The notes beneath the pieces were generated by a model. The model saw nothing but the letters and a program-made list of their open reading frames with translations. It was not told the origin of the DNA and searched no databases. Shown one piece after another: positions 33,817 through 45,554 of a stretch of 64,000 bases of DNA (the first letter of the stretch is position 1; every line of letters starts with the position of its first letter). Origin of the DNA: Siderastrea siderea (lineage: Eukaryota; Cnidaria; Anthozoa; Scleractinia; Rhizangiidae); assembly GCA_964030785.1 (NCBI GenBank), contig OZ034968.1:75624427-75688426 (forward strand). The letters run 5' to 3'. Both the position numbers and the translations under genes were made by a program.

Positions 33817-34078
33817 GGGACTATGTCAGCCCAGGTGCATGCGCAAATTGATGAGAAGACCTTTGAAATCGTTGGCCCAACTTTTTCATATACCGTCAGA
33901 GAGTTCAGGAGGCTGTTAGCTAAATGTAAACGTACATCGACTGATTTTGAAAAATTGCCTATATTTCATGGAAAAAAATTCTGGTTGTAGAAATCAAGCA
34001 AGTCTAAGCAGGAATACTCCTCTCAGAAAGCGACCAACTGGACTCTACTGCGCATGTGCCCTAGCTGACATAGTCCCT
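33817..34078. mobile_element. 262-bp MITE flanked by TTAA
   Basis: The ends AGGGACTATGTCAGC and GCTGACATAGTCCCT are flanked by TTAA at 33813-33816 and 34079-34082. The inner ends also pair (GTGCATGCGCA with GCGCATGTGCC). It looks like a small relative of Kolobok- or piggyBac-type elements. It sits in the loop of the inverted SINE pair. Confidence 0.8.
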
Positions 34079-34302
34079 TTAATATATAGATAGGCATATC
34101 AGAGTTTACCTCTCTGATGATGAACATTTGTTCGAAATATGCCGTATTACGTACATTTGTAATGGTCTATAACGTCTGGGTCCGATGACCATGCGTCTCG
34201 ACGACCCCCAGAAGTAATTCTTAGTCCGAGAGGCCTGGGAGCAAATGTCTGGTGATCAATGTTTCCTTTGTAGCAAAATATTCGACTCACTCCACTGTGG
34301 TT

Positions 34303-34375
34303 GCCTCGGTAGCTCAGTGGTTGGAGCACCTTCCATGAGATCGGGGTGTCGTGGGTTCGAATCCCGCTCGGGGCA
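34303..34375 (+). tRNA. tRNA-like SINE head (pseudo-tRNA)
   Basis: The mirror copy of 33608-33680, with the same A and B boxes and one visible change in the D loop (GGTTGGAGC against GGTTAGAGC). Confidence 0.6.
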
Positions 34376-34458
34376 TTTCATTTTTTCCGACATTTGTTCT
34401 GTTAATATATAGATAGGCATATCAGAGTTTACCTCTCTGAGGATGAACATTTGTTCGA

Positions 34459-34507
<49 letters not shown>

Positions 34508-35187
34508 TATAATAATAAAAACTCTATAAAAACTTAGTGGCGGTGAATTTTCAGGAGTGAACTTTTCGATCACTCAGCAACTGTAAACCGGGAATGCCAT
34601 GAAAATAGGTATGTCCTCTATTCAACAAAAACAATACAATTATCGTAAAATTTGTCATTTAGCATTTTGCTTTAAAGTTACTTATTAACATCAGCCAACA
34701 AGATTTTGATTGCAATCCAAACACCTGTTGGTGCAATTAACAAATGGAGATAATGATTAAATATTTTGTTAATTACTTCCAGCGGGATCACATCAGATGA
34801 AAACCAACTATTATTAACTATCTTAATTGGATTCAGTTATCAAATATATAGATACTTCTTCTCAAAGCTCAGTATACATGTATGGTATAATAAATAGTAA
34901 AAAGTGTATGTCTTGTCCTCTGATCATAAAATATCTTTAAAAAAATTTTTAATTATCCATTGTTATTTATCTTCTTAAATATTTCCATGTTAATAATATC
35001 TTTAAGTCATTTATTTTTCATATAATTAAGTTTGCTTGCACTTTTCACTGAGGAAAAAAATGTCAATTGAATTGATCACATGCTTTACAAATAAATAAGC
35101 ATAATTGTTTAAACATATAATTCAAATAGATAATCTATAATTGATATTATAGTAAAATTCCTGTGTAACTATATCGTTAATTGCTTG

Positions 35188-35420
35188 GTGTTATATCATA
35201 CCTGGTGATGCTATATCATTACCGATGAACTGTTACATTGTAGCCGGTGACATTATATTGTCACTCGCGTTCTGTTATATCATGCCTGATGATGCTATAT
35301 TGTTATTGGTGGTGATATATCATACCCAGAGATCCGTCACTGGGTGCAATATACGAACACCTTGGTTACGATATAGCATCACTGGGTACAACATGCGAAC
35401 ACACCAGTTAGGATATAATG
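35188..35420. repeat. Degenerate short tandem repeat
   Basis: Motifs like ATATCATACCTGGTGATGCT recur about six times with many changes. No coding content. Confidence 0.5.
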
Positions 35421-35779
35421 CATCACATCATAAAATCTACATGTGATTACACTTTTGTCCAATATTCCCCTCCATAGGATTTTTGCACCATTTTAAAACA
35501 CGGGCATATGAACTGAGCAGGGTACAAAAAAACTTATATATATAGCGAAAATTTTATACCGTAAACGTTGGAAATAGAATTCTTTATTTGCTATAATTCA
35601 CATGTGAAGAAAGCGATACGTCCAATCAACTTCGCGTACAGCTTTCTTCACATGTGAAAAATATAACCAATCAGCATGTAGAGTGGAATTGCCTAGCCAA
35701 TAAGAGCAAAGCACTCAAATGGCTTCCGAGGCGCGTGGTTTCAAAAACAGCGCCAGCTCGAAGTTTGTGTTTCGAAAAC

Positions 35780-36637
35780 ATGGCTTCGGCTTCACGTTTT
35801 GTTCCTCTGGAATTGCCTTTAGATGAGTTTATTGAGGAGCAATCAAACAAGAATACGTTGAGTAAAACAAACAGGCACGTCTCCTTGCTCAAACAATTTT
35901 TAAAAGCGAAAGAAGTCGATAAAGAGATTGAAAACTTGAAAGCGAAGGAAATCGATGAAGTACTGTGTGCATTTATTGTGGAAGTTAAAAAAAAGGCCGG
36001 AGGAGAATACAAGCCAACAACATTGAGGTCGTTCATTTCAAGCTTCGACCACTATTTACGAAAGAAGGGCTATCCCACAACCATCATAGACGGACAGGAG
36101 TTCAGAAAAACCAGAGAAACGCTAGTTGCAAAGCAGAAGGAATAAAAAAAGGCTGGCAAAGGAAACAAGTCAAAAGCGACCCGCGCTCTGACTGACGAGG
36201 AGGTCGATATTCTTTACGGCAAAAACCTTTTGGGCATTTCGTCTCCGGAGTCCTTATTAAACACTTTAAGGTTGAACAACACCCAGCACTTTGGCCTGAG
36301 CGGATGCCAAGAGCATAGAGATATGAAGTGGGGCGGCATTCAACTAAAAACCAGTGTAGATGGAGTCGAATTTCTCGAATATACCGAGCGACAAACAAAA
36401 ACAAGAAACGGCGCCGAACCCAAAGATATTCGCGCAGTTAAACCAAAAGTGTTTTCTGTCCCAGGCAGTGAGAGAGATCCTGTACAAGCCTATCACCTGT
36501 ATGCTTCCAAAAGACCAGAGTAAATGAAGTCAGACGACAGCCCGTTTTACTTGGCCATAAACTACACCAGAGTGGCCAATTCCTCAAAACCCTGGTTCAA
36601 GGCAGCAACTGCATTTACTTACCACTTCATTTTCTAG
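35780..36637 (+). pseudogene. Crypton-like tyrosine recombinase relic (ZMYM/QRICH1/KIAA1958-like)
   Basis: One reading frame runs from ATG at 35780 with two in-frame stops (36143-36145 and about 36521). It holds an N-terminal helical part (F-I-E-E-Q, L-K-Q-F-L-K-A-K), a core-binding-like block (Y-K-P-T-T-L-R-S-F-I-S-S-F-D-H-Y-L-R-K-K-G), then R-L-N-N-T-Q-H-F-G-L-S-G-C-Q-E-H-R-D-M and S-P-F-Y-L-A-I-N-Y-T. These blocks are typical of Crypton-derived DUF3504 proteins. The part that should carry the HxxR and tyrosine catalytic residues is missing. The ORF lies within the CACTA element, so it is nested or captured. Confidence 0.75.
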
Positions 36638-36920
36638 CAATTCAAGGCTGTTTTCCTCCATATTCTTTTGACACTCCTTTTCATACATTGATAAGGTGCT
36701 TTTAAGGTGTGCACATTCATAGAATTATCCAGAGGCTATGAATGAAAAAGTATTCTATGTATGAATATAAAGTACCGTAGATAAGCCCACCAGACGTTTA
36801 TTTTTTGTATAATAAACTTAAAATTAAAGGGCAAGATACACGGCTGCCAAGAAAAACGAATAATAACACTTTCTTAAAAAATGGCGGGCCCAAATAAACT
36901 GCTGATTCAAAGAAATGCCA

Positions 36921-37346
36921 CCCTGCTAGCAGAGGTTTATCTTGCCGCTTCTTTTTCGTAGCCTTTTTACGGCTGTCTCTACTGTTGTTGTTTTCTTCCA
37001 CTGCGAGAATAACCTCTGCCATGATACGATTCCTTTCCCTGTTTAGCATGCTCTGTCGTTACTACAGAAACGACTAACTTAAGATACGTATCTTGTCTGT
37101 GACTGGCCAGCCTTTCCCCGCGCTGTGTATTTTGACTGACAGGCAGGTACTCATTTGGCCAATCACAGACAAGACACGTGTTTTAAGTTAGTTGTTTCTG
37201 TAGTAACAACAGAGCATGCTCGACAGGGAAGGTAATCGTATCATGGCAGAGGTTTTTTCGTGGTGGAGGAAAACAACAATGGTAAAGACAGCCGTAAAAT
37301 GACCAGGAAAAAGAAGGGGCAAGATAAAAAACCTCTGCTAGCAGGG
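36921..37346. repeat. Foldback repeat with about 188-bp arms
   Basis: The arm 36921-37108 pairs with 37158-37346 with indels. The outer ends are CCCTGCTAGCAGAGG and CCTCTGCTAGCAGGG. In each arm, read outward, there is an ATG-started N-R-I-M-A-E-V block that ends near a donor-like CAGG|GTAAGA (intact in the right arm), as if a first exon had been duplicated in inverted form. Confidence 0.8.
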
Positions 37347-37531
37347 TAAGAAATGCCGAATCCACCACGCCAAATGTTAAATAAACGCCGGGGGCGTTTA
37401 ATTGAGTAACGACGGCATTGAGTTTCTTTACAAGCGATTGTCTTCTTTTCCAGTGCAGCAAGATTAAAACCATCTTAAAAAATAGCAAAACGACAACAAT
37501 AACAAAACAATCATATTAAGTTAGGGGAAGA

Positions 37532-37761
37532 TACCAAGCATAAAGATCTCACATTATGGATTTACATGTTACAGTACAAACATGATAACTCAAAACAAAG
37601 GCAAAATCCATATTCAATCTGAGACAATGTGGTCACTCGCAATGGTACAGCAGCTTGAACATCTGACAAACAGGCCGTCACTGGCAAACTGTACCAAGCA
37701 TAAAGATCTCACACTATGAAATAAAATGTGTTACCATGATAATTCAAAACAAAGAAAATTT
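37532..37761. repeat. Short direct duplication
   Basis: TACCAAGCATAAAGATCTCA and the following ATGATAA-TCAAAACAAAG blocks occur at 37532-37608 and again at 37693-37761. No coding content. Confidence 0.6.
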
Positions 37762-38465
37762 ATTAGAATCTTGGTCAGTTGCGGGCCCTCAGAAATGAAC
37801 CACAAATACATGTATTACTTTTGAAGTCCCGAAGAAAATGTCATCAAGAACACTTCAAGTGCGGGGGGATTCGCTTAAACGTGGGCAAGAATATTTGGAT
37901 ATATTAAAGCCTAATTAAGCATACGTTTTACAGTCTAAACTATACCTTGGCAATCACAACAGCAACCATGCATTGCGCCCAAACTTGACTCCATGAAGCT
38001 TGATTAATAGCAAAAAAACATTTCCACCGATCGTTAATCCGCTGTAAAAAGATTGTATGAAGCTATCTAGAGACCGTGAAGCAAGAAGAAGGAATAGTTC
38101 AAAAGCCATCTCTCCGAAGCGACAGAAATTTATACCTCAAACGAAGAATTTAACCGAAGATCGTTGAAACAGGCGCCAAAAATGCGAAATGCACGTCGGG
38201 AAGGGAACAACTTTGCGCATGATTAATTCGTACCCAAGGTCACTCGGCTAAACCGGAACCGACGAGGAAAATGAAAATGCAATATTCATCTGTAGTAGCT
38301 CTAATAATATAATTTGGTGGTACATCACGAAAATAGCAACATCGGTACTCTAAACCTACAACAAATTTGGTCGACTAAACCTTGCGGTAAATTAATTTTT
38401 TTGTCCAGTGCTAGATATATTCAAACTGAGTTGTTTCAACTCACTGTGTTGGGTAGACTTGTCTT

Positions 38466-38850
38466 GTGTCAATTTACAGAGATTTCATAATGCCCTGCTT
38501 GTGCCAATTTACAGAGATTTTATGATGCCTTGTTTGCGTCAATTTACAGAGATTTTATGATGCCCTGCTTGTGTCAATGTACAGAGATCTTATGATGCTC
38601 TGCTTGTGTCAATTTACAGAGATTTTATGATGCCCTGTTTGTGTCAATGTACAGAGATCTTATGATGCTCTGCTTGTGTCAATTTACAGAGATTTTATGA
38701 TGCCCTGTTTGTGTCAATTTACAGAGATTTCATAATGCCCTGCTTGTGTCAATTTACAGAGATTTTATGATGCCCTGTTTGCGTCAATTTACAGAGATTT
38801 CATAATGCATTGTTTGGGTCAATTTACAGAGATTTTATGCGTCAGTTTAC
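38466..38850. repeat. 35-bp subterminal tandem repeat of the CACTA element
   Basis: About eleven units of GTCAATTTACAGAGATTTTA plus TGATGCCCTGCTTGT follow one another with a strict 35-base period and few changes. There are no unique spacers. More distant ACAGACATTTTA-type motifs continue to the element's right end. Confidence 0.92.
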
Positions 38851-39569
38851 AGAGATTTCATTTTGAAAATTCAGTGCAGCTTTTTTTACAGACATTTTAG
38901 ACGATAAAATAACCATAAATAATTATTGTAAATGTTAGATTTGCAAGCATTCTTCAGAGATTTTGTGAAGTCTGTAAATTTTTTATTTTTGCGGCTTATT
39001 TCAGCAGTTAAAATTTACAATCATTTTATAAAGATCCTAAAAAGAAGACAACACGAACACTGTATGAAATGTCTGCAAAAGTGAATTTACAAACATTTTG
39101 TATTCCATATGAAAAGGTAGGCAGGAGTTGAACTCTCATAAAATGTCTGTAAATTTAGGATTTACAGACATTTCATTAAGTCTGTAAATGGTCCAGATTT
39201 TCCAGTGGATATTCATAGAGCCATGTTATATTTCGCGCTAGGAGCTTGAAGAACGAGGAATATTCATCAATTTCTGTGATATCTCGTTCGCTTTGCCTTT
39301 TATATCTCGCGCTTGATGCTCTTAGAAGGAGGGATATTATAGCTTCACGGTTTTATCTCGTCCTAGGTGCTTTTAAGACAAGGGATATTCATAAAGCCAT
39401 GTTATATTTCGCGCTGGGAGCTTAAAGAACGAGAAATACTCATAAATTTCAGTGATCTCCCGTTCGCTATGCCTTTTATATCTCGCGCTAGGCGCTTTAA
39501 GAACGAGGGATATTCACAGATTCATGTTACATCTCGCACTATGCATAAAAGGGCATAAAGAATTGTTTT

Positions 39570-39797
39570 TGCCAATTTTGTAAAAACTGCTAGCCTACTA
39601 GCCTCTGTTGTCATGAGGCAATTAGCAAGACAACAAAAGACTGCGAAAAATCGCAACACAGCGCGGAAAATCGTTGAGGCTCCAAAATTTCGCATTTGTA
39701 AAATCTGTTAATCGACTAGCCTCTGTTGTCATGAGGCAATTAGCAAGACAAAAGACTGTGAAAAATCGAAACACAGCGCAAAAAATCGTTGAGGCTA
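39570..39797. repeat. Direct duplication, about 115-bp unit
   Basis: Two units share CTAGCCTCTGTTGTCATGAG and GCAATTAGCAAGACA, an ACACAGCGC block, and the end AAATCGTTGAGGCT. Further AAAATCGTAAAATTTG-type motifs follow to about 40010. Confidence 0.8.
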
Positions 39798-40010
39798 ACG
39801 AAAAATTGCTAAAAGCGCTAAATTTTTAGATCCTCCATATCTCAAGCAAAAAATCGCTAAAAACGTAAAATTTGTAAATCTTGTTTGTCTGAAGCAAAAA
39901 ATTGCAAAAAACGTAAAATTTGTTAATCTCGCTTCTTTGAAACGAAAAATCGTAGCATTACGAAAAATCGTAAAATTTGGAACTGAAGCGAAAAATCGTA
40001 AAATTCGTTC

Positions 40011-42000
40011 CAACACAGTGCATTGAAAATCTAGGGGAGGAGTCCTCAGGGGTGAGAGGAAGGGAGGGTGAGAAGAAGAAGCGAATTTTCTTAAAGTTGT
40101 GACACCCCACTCCTCCCTTGCTTTCTTAGGTCTTCCAACTAACATAGAAGGACAGGATTCCCTACGGATAATAATTAGTAACTTAAACAAGTCGAAATAA
40201 GCTTACATACATCCACTGCGTGAGGGGTCGATTTCGACCCCGCAATAAAAAAATTCGCAAAAATTGGCGTTACTTCCGTTTTCCTCCAAATTTAGAGTAC
40301 AAGAAGTTGATAAATTTAGCCAATCACCCAGCGATTTTGATCTAAGACACTTAAATGTGTCCTACATGACGAATTTTTTAGAGTCACGCTCTGCGTGTTG
40401 AAAATGGCGTCCGCTCCGAAGAGATTTTGAGTAGAATTTATCGATCCAGGAGACATTCCCGGCACGATTTAGAATTCCTATGAGGAGCCCTAAGGTTTTT
40501 CAAGTGATAAAGAGAGTATTTTGGGCCGGCAGCTCGAAAATCAGAGCGAAGAATGAAGGTAAGCGATCAATAACCTTTCCAACACGAGGTTTCGCAATAG
40601 TGACGCAGTTGAAATTATGTTCTTGAAATGCGAAGATGTGCTCTTCGGGTCGTCCTCCTGCTTCAGAATTCTTGCCTATTTCATGAAATATGTCTATAAA
40701 TTCATATTTGAGAGTGAACAGCGCGATAATTTTGGAGCAAACCTTTTTTTGAGCGATTTTGGTCGAGCGAAGAGGGACGCGTAATTCGATCCCACGCTAA
40801 GAGGATTATATGGTTACTATGCAGAAATGCTAATAAGTCAAATCCTAGAATGGTTGAGATAAAAAATCATAACTAATTTCAGTTTTGTTCTTTTTCAGCC
40901 AAATTTTCAGGACGTTTTGCTGATATGATATGGAACATTTTTCTGTTTAACATCTAAATACAATTGTATCATCATTTTGGAAGAATTTACTTTTTTCCTC
41001 AAATATATGAATAATTTATGCTGTTTTATGTTAAGTAAGATTTTTTCAAAAATAGTTTGTGTTTTTATGATGAGATATTTTTTTTTCTGAGAAGCCCATT
41101 TTATCCCCTTTCAAATGAGATATTGTAGACCACATTGCTGTAAATACCTGTCGAGATATTAAATAAAACCTGAATCGTGGTCTGAATTTCGCCTTTTACA
41201 TTGTCTGAAATGAGTTATTAAACCGATCAAAAAAGGTGTTCAAATTTATCACTAAGCACTTTTTAAATGCTTATTGCTTTGTGATTACACCTAACATAGC
41301 GAGTCGCTTAGAAACAGAAAAGAAATCCTTTGCTGATATATAGCCTTCAGCCATATTGGATTGGACATGTGACTGCTACTTCCCCCCAAAATGGCGATGG
41401 CCTTGCCTTCATTCAACCATTAGTTATCAGGCCTCTGTCCTACCAACAGCACGCACGCTATTCGGCTCAAAAATCAAGATGACGGAGCAGATCGAAACCA
41501 TCTAACTGTCGAAAAGACGGAGCGTACAGCGTTAGGCGTCAAAGAAGATTCGCTCGTAACAATAGACCATACTCGTAAACACTAGACACCATGACAAGAG
41601 TTTAGAAGCTCTTTGCAAAAGAATAACAGAAGGCCAGCAATTACAGCCTATTTCATCGCAGTGTGCATGATTTCAAGCATGATTCGCCTGTCACGAAGGA
41701 CCCATAATTACAAAGTAATATAGGAAATTTGCAGATCTTCTAGTTTTTTGTTTGATGGTTTATATCTTAGGAAGTTAGTATTTCCTCCGTCAACTCGTTT
41801 CATACGTGAATTTCCATATTTCAGCTTAACTACGCAGCAGCATATATTCCTCTAGGTTTATTTTGCAGGTTTCGACCGAGCACCAGGACTACATACAAAG
41901 TAAATAGACCAAGAAAAGGGCTTGAAAAGCGAGAAGTTACAGCTACAGATCTAGAGACTTTGAAACTGAAAGCCTAGTCACAATGTCGTCTTTTACATAA
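40011..42000. other. Unassigned spacer
   Basis: I see no coding region longer than chance, no splice-paired exons and no inverted repeat. A short palindrome GGGGTCGATTTCGACCCC lies near 40226. Confidence 0.4.
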
Positions 42001-42021
42001 TCATCCTTAGACGCAACACTC

Positions 42022-42079
42022 TAGCCTGCGAGCAAGCTCTCCGGGGCGATCTGGCGGCGGAGAGCTTGCTCGCAGGCTA
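42022..42079. repeat. Perfect 21-bp inverted repeat (hairpin)
   Basis: TAGCCTGCGAGCAAGCTCTCC at 42022-42042 pairs perfectly with 42059-42079 around a 16-base loop. A decayed relative (TAGCCTGCGAGCAAGCTCTC) lies near 63873. Confidence 0.95.
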
Positions 42080-42599
42080 CCAACACTCTTCCATCGACCA
42101 TGTCTCTGAAACATCTATCGCTTACGCCAGTATTGGCAGCCTTGGAAGCCCACCTCCCACAAACCCCCCCCCCCCCCCCGATCTAAAAGATGGGTGCCAT
42201 TAATAGAGGGGTCTAATACTACACCAGATAAATCCTTGGCTTACTGATCCCTGAGAGTAGAATAACTAATTGGTTTATCTTTCTTTACCAGTTTATAAGG
42301 TGATTTAGTTTTGACCAGCTGCCTCAATATTAATACTCTTGACTGAGGATCAATATTTAACCTACCCAAATACTCTTTCAGGCCAGGCGGTACCCCCCGA
42401 TTGTGCTGCAACAACCTCGTCCCCTTCTCTGAGCTGATCGGTTTTGCCCTTTTCAACTTTAATTGTCATGTAGCCGTCATGGAACGTTATGGTGGAACGG
42501 ACCTACGTGGCTACAAGATCGTAATGCGTAGCCGTCAAACCCAGTGACTACAGCCAGTGCAGTGCGGAATCTTACGCCGAGTCCAAAATCGTACGAGAC

Positions 42600-43666
42600 T
42601 TCTTAGCTGCTGCTGCTGTTGTAGACCAGAAGCCGGATGAATTCGACCAGTTAATTATTTGAACAGCATGATCTTCGAAAAGTCCCTCGAGTTTGTGCCT
42701 GGATTGTGAGGTTCGTACGAAATTCCAGCCGTGACTCTCAGAAGATTGTCGGACCAGTTACTGGAGCTGAAGTTGAGTCTCGAAAAACCCGGTGGATCCG
42801 AAGGGTGCAGACGCGAGTTAATAATTCTCCGAAATTTGCTGATGACAAGCTACGGCTCAATCTTCAGTCGAACGGGGAGGGAATCCTACAATTCCTTTGG
42901 CGTATTCAAGGCCATTACCCAATCTTCTTACCTGATAATTCCCTCCTTTTCACTGAGAAGTTGGTGCAACACTCGCGTCGGCGTACCTTCATGGAGGCGT
43001 GGGTCTAACTATGCCAGTAGTTCGAGGAAGATTCTGGGTCCCGAGGCTGCGCAAGCTTGCTAAGAAAATCATCAAGGGTTGCTGGGGATGTAAGCGTTTT
43101 CAAGTAGTTGCGCAGGCTGTACCTCCGCGGGGTTACTTCCGAGAGAAAAAACAGAGGGATCAGGTGCTTTTGAAATCATATGGGTGGATTTCGCTGGGAC
43201 GATCAAATACTGCAAGTCACCATGAGGTGAAGGGAAGGCTTACCTGGTCCTGTACGCTTGTAGCCTTTCAAGAGCCCTACACCTCGAAGTGCTACCAAAC
43301 TTAGAAACCTCGACGTTCCTTGAAAGTTTTAAGTGCCTGATTGCTCGCTGGGAAAGACCTGCTAAAGGGTTTTCCGACAATGGAAGAACTTTTGTAGGAG
43401 CAGCAAAGAGGCTGAAACGGATTCAGAGTGATGAGAGAGTTCATTCGTATCTAGCTGATGAGGCAGTCTCTTGGAGTTTGAACTTGAGTAGAGCGCCCTG
43501 GTGGGATCGTGGCCAACTCGAGTGGATGATTGGCCTCTTCACGCACGCCTTCTATAACACCATTGGAGGCGGGATGCTGTCTTGGGCAGAGCTGCACGTG
43601 AAGTTGTTCTTGAATGAACCGTCGCCCACTTTATTATATAAGTCGGTTAAGAGGCTGTCTCCCTAA
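42600..43666 (+). pseudogene. BEL/Pao retrotransposon pol relic (integrase region)
   Basis: Plus-strand pieces in shifting frames read a linker, a H-G-G-V-G-like block, F-W-V-P-R-L-R-K-L-A-K-K-I-I, a zinc-binding C-W-G-C-K-R-F-Q, then F-S-D-N-G-R-T-F-V-G-A (integrase catalytic aspartate region) and A-P-W-W-D-R-G. This order is characteristic of BEL/Pao integrases. The gene is broken by frameshifts and then by the 5.5-kb element starting at 43653; a matching C-terminal piece appears at 50336-50750. Confidence 0.85.
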
Positions 43667-44404
43667 GGGCGGTCTGGTCGACCTGGGTTGAAAAATAGAT
43701 TTCGCTCGTTTCGTGTGTGTTGAAAGACTTTCATGTACCTATACTAAAACCACAATCCGCTTGATCGAATCTTTTAAATTTTTGGAGTTTTAAGGGATTT
43801 TCGGTTCAGCCGAGGGAACGCTTGTGACGGCCCATATCGAGGCTGAAATTTTACCCAACTTTGAAGATCAATTCAACAAAAACTAACAAACCCTGTACAA
43901 AACAAATACCACAGCCAGTTATAATAACTCTTTTTAATACACTAAAGCGTCTTTGGGGACCGTTGAGTTTGAATCCAGCTAGCAGTGAGACTTTAACGAC
44001 AACCGCATTACACAGTTAACTCAAACACTCGAAGACTGACCAATTTCAAAACGTATTTTTGAAAAAGTGAGGTGGCCTATTTCAACCAAACCAACACAGT
44101 TGAAAAGTAGGCACCATAGGAAATGTCATCACCGAGAAAAACCTTGCGGCCAGTCCTTGATGAAAAATATATAACTCTGTGAACTTGCCCAATTTTGACG
44201 ATCTCTAAGTTTTGCCTCGATTTTGAGAGACTTGTCAGCATGAAGCGTGGGATCAAATTCCCTCGTAGTCAGATCTAAAACCATCAGAAATAAAGGAGAC
44301 ACCAATTTGGTTGTCTTAAATTAAAGTTCAAGTGGAAGCGAATAAATTGTTTTTAAACGACTAAAGCTTGACTTACCTGCGTCGATTTTCCAGAGGTAAG
44401 CTTG

Positions 44405-44638
44405 TTAGCTTTCGAATTTCGCTCGATGATTCCGCAAAAAGAAAAAATTCTGCCACCCATACTTTGGCTTATTGTAGCATATGAAGTAGATCAAGTTGAT
44501 TACCTTGTATTTCTGTTCCATATCATGCATCAATGGCAAGTTGGATTTCTTCCACGGAGAAACGATGAACATTGAGCTATATATGAAAGCCCAACGACGA
44601 ACGGCCATGCTTACCTCTCCACGGCAACTGCTGACCAA
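44405..44638 (-). other. Open frame within the left inverted end
   Basis: A 77-codon frame on the minus strand whose mirror copy in the right end (48190-48420) is broken by stops. Both ends keep a strong outward donor (TCGACGCAG|GTAAGTC). I do not recognise the peptide; it may be the first exon of a gene of the element. Confidence 0.3.
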
Positions 44639-44839
44639 CTCAAAGCGTAGGCTCCTGAGGGGAGGTGGGATTTTGGCGGCAATCAGGCGGTTTTGGGGGT
44701 GGCTAAGTGGGTGGAGCAGGATTTGGAGATTGAGATTTCCAGATGATTTAATTTTGTGAGGAGAGTCTTCGAATTTAAAATTGTTAAGCGTAAACCTTAA
44801 CTAGCGAATTTGAAAAACAGGAGAAAACTTTTTAAAATT

Positions 44840-45060
44840 ATAAAGACATCATTTTCGGTATTACTTATAATTATGCCATCTTCAGTTTAGTCAAAAATAC
44901 CGCAAAATCCCGATGATAAGCCCCCCCCCCCCGGCGAATAAGCCCTCCCGTTGAAAAGCCCATCCACATGGAAACAAAAATTACTCTGGTTACAAGCCCC
45001 CCCCCCCCCCCTCCCACTCTGAAAGCCTTCCTCTACTTTTCCTATGCAAGTCTATTTTAT
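44840..45060. repeat. Poly-C containing dispersed repeat
   Basis: AAATACCGCAAAATCCCGATGATAAG precedes two long C runs (44924-44935 and 44998-45010). No coding content. Confidence 0.5.
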
Positions 45061-45554
45061 ACTTGCATACAATTTGTAACTCTATATAGGTGTACAAACA
45101 TTTTACTCTCTTTTTAATTAATTTTAATGACAGAAACATATACATTTCCTTTTCGTTATATTTGTAATGCGCATTTGATCATGTATGTATGTTAATTGTC
45201 GCAATATTAAGTAGTAAATATTATTATCATTAAATATTAGTATATAATATATAATCACTTTACAGAACAAGTAGACTGTGGAAAAATATACATTTTTTAC
45301 TTTCTCGTAACCGTTTTAAATTTCAAGTGTAAAACAGATATTAACAGCCGACATACCAGCAGGGCACCTAGACAAGGCTTCAACTTTTTCAGCGTCAAAG
45401 GGTTTCACATTTCAGACATTTGTGTACCGCCGGTATTTTCCATTATGAGGACGCCCCATACAAAGACCTCTGTGCCTCACGTATATTGCTGCATGTTTTT
45501 GGTTAGTTTAAGCTTATTTCTTATTGGCTCATTCCGAAACGTTTTTTAAGTAAT

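Larger units (their letters stand above)
33533..34460. repeat. Inverted pair of tRNA-derived SINEs
   Basis: Arms 33533-33797 (minus orientation) and 34186-34453 (plus orientation) match closely, from GATGAACATTTGTTC-type outer ends through the tRNA-like head to a CGTCTCGACGACCCCCAGAA block. A MITE at 33817-34078 lies in the loop. Each outer end carries an AAT microsatellite, the usual SINE tail. Confidence 0.85.
32870..39207. mobile_element. 6.3-kb CACTA (EnSpm)-type DNA transposon
   Basis: The left end CATTGGAAAATCTGGACCAT and the right end (reverse complement CACTGGAAAATCTGGACCAT) match for about 28 bases. Both sides have GAT (32867-32869 and 39208-39210), a 3-bp target duplication. CACTA-type termini, 3-bp duplication and many subterminal repeats are the hallmarks of the EnSpm/CACTA superfamily. 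I see no CACTA transposase; the interior is filled by later insertions (SINE pair, MITE, Crypton relic, palindrome), so it is probably non-autonomous now. Confidence 0.8.
32600..39555. repeat. GAACGAGGGATAT tandem repeat, split by the CACTA element
   Basis: Units with GAACGAGGGATATTCATAG and CGCGCTAGGTGCTTTTAGAA blocks recur every 50 to 60 bases at about 32600-32869 and again at 39208-39555. The 6.3-kb element at 32870-39207 sits between the two halves. Confidence 0.8.

Noticed and set aside
34256..34573. Protein with a long tyrosine run
   Set aside because: It is a translation of the AAT microsatellite and the SINE on the opposite strand.
38466..38850. CRISPR-like array
   Set aside because: Units follow each other directly without unique spacers, and the context is a eukaryotic transposon.
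42241..42456. Minus-strand gene just before the BEL/Pao relic
   Set aside because: The 71-codon basic frame has no motif I know and no partner exon; it could be part of an unknown repeat but cannot be supported.
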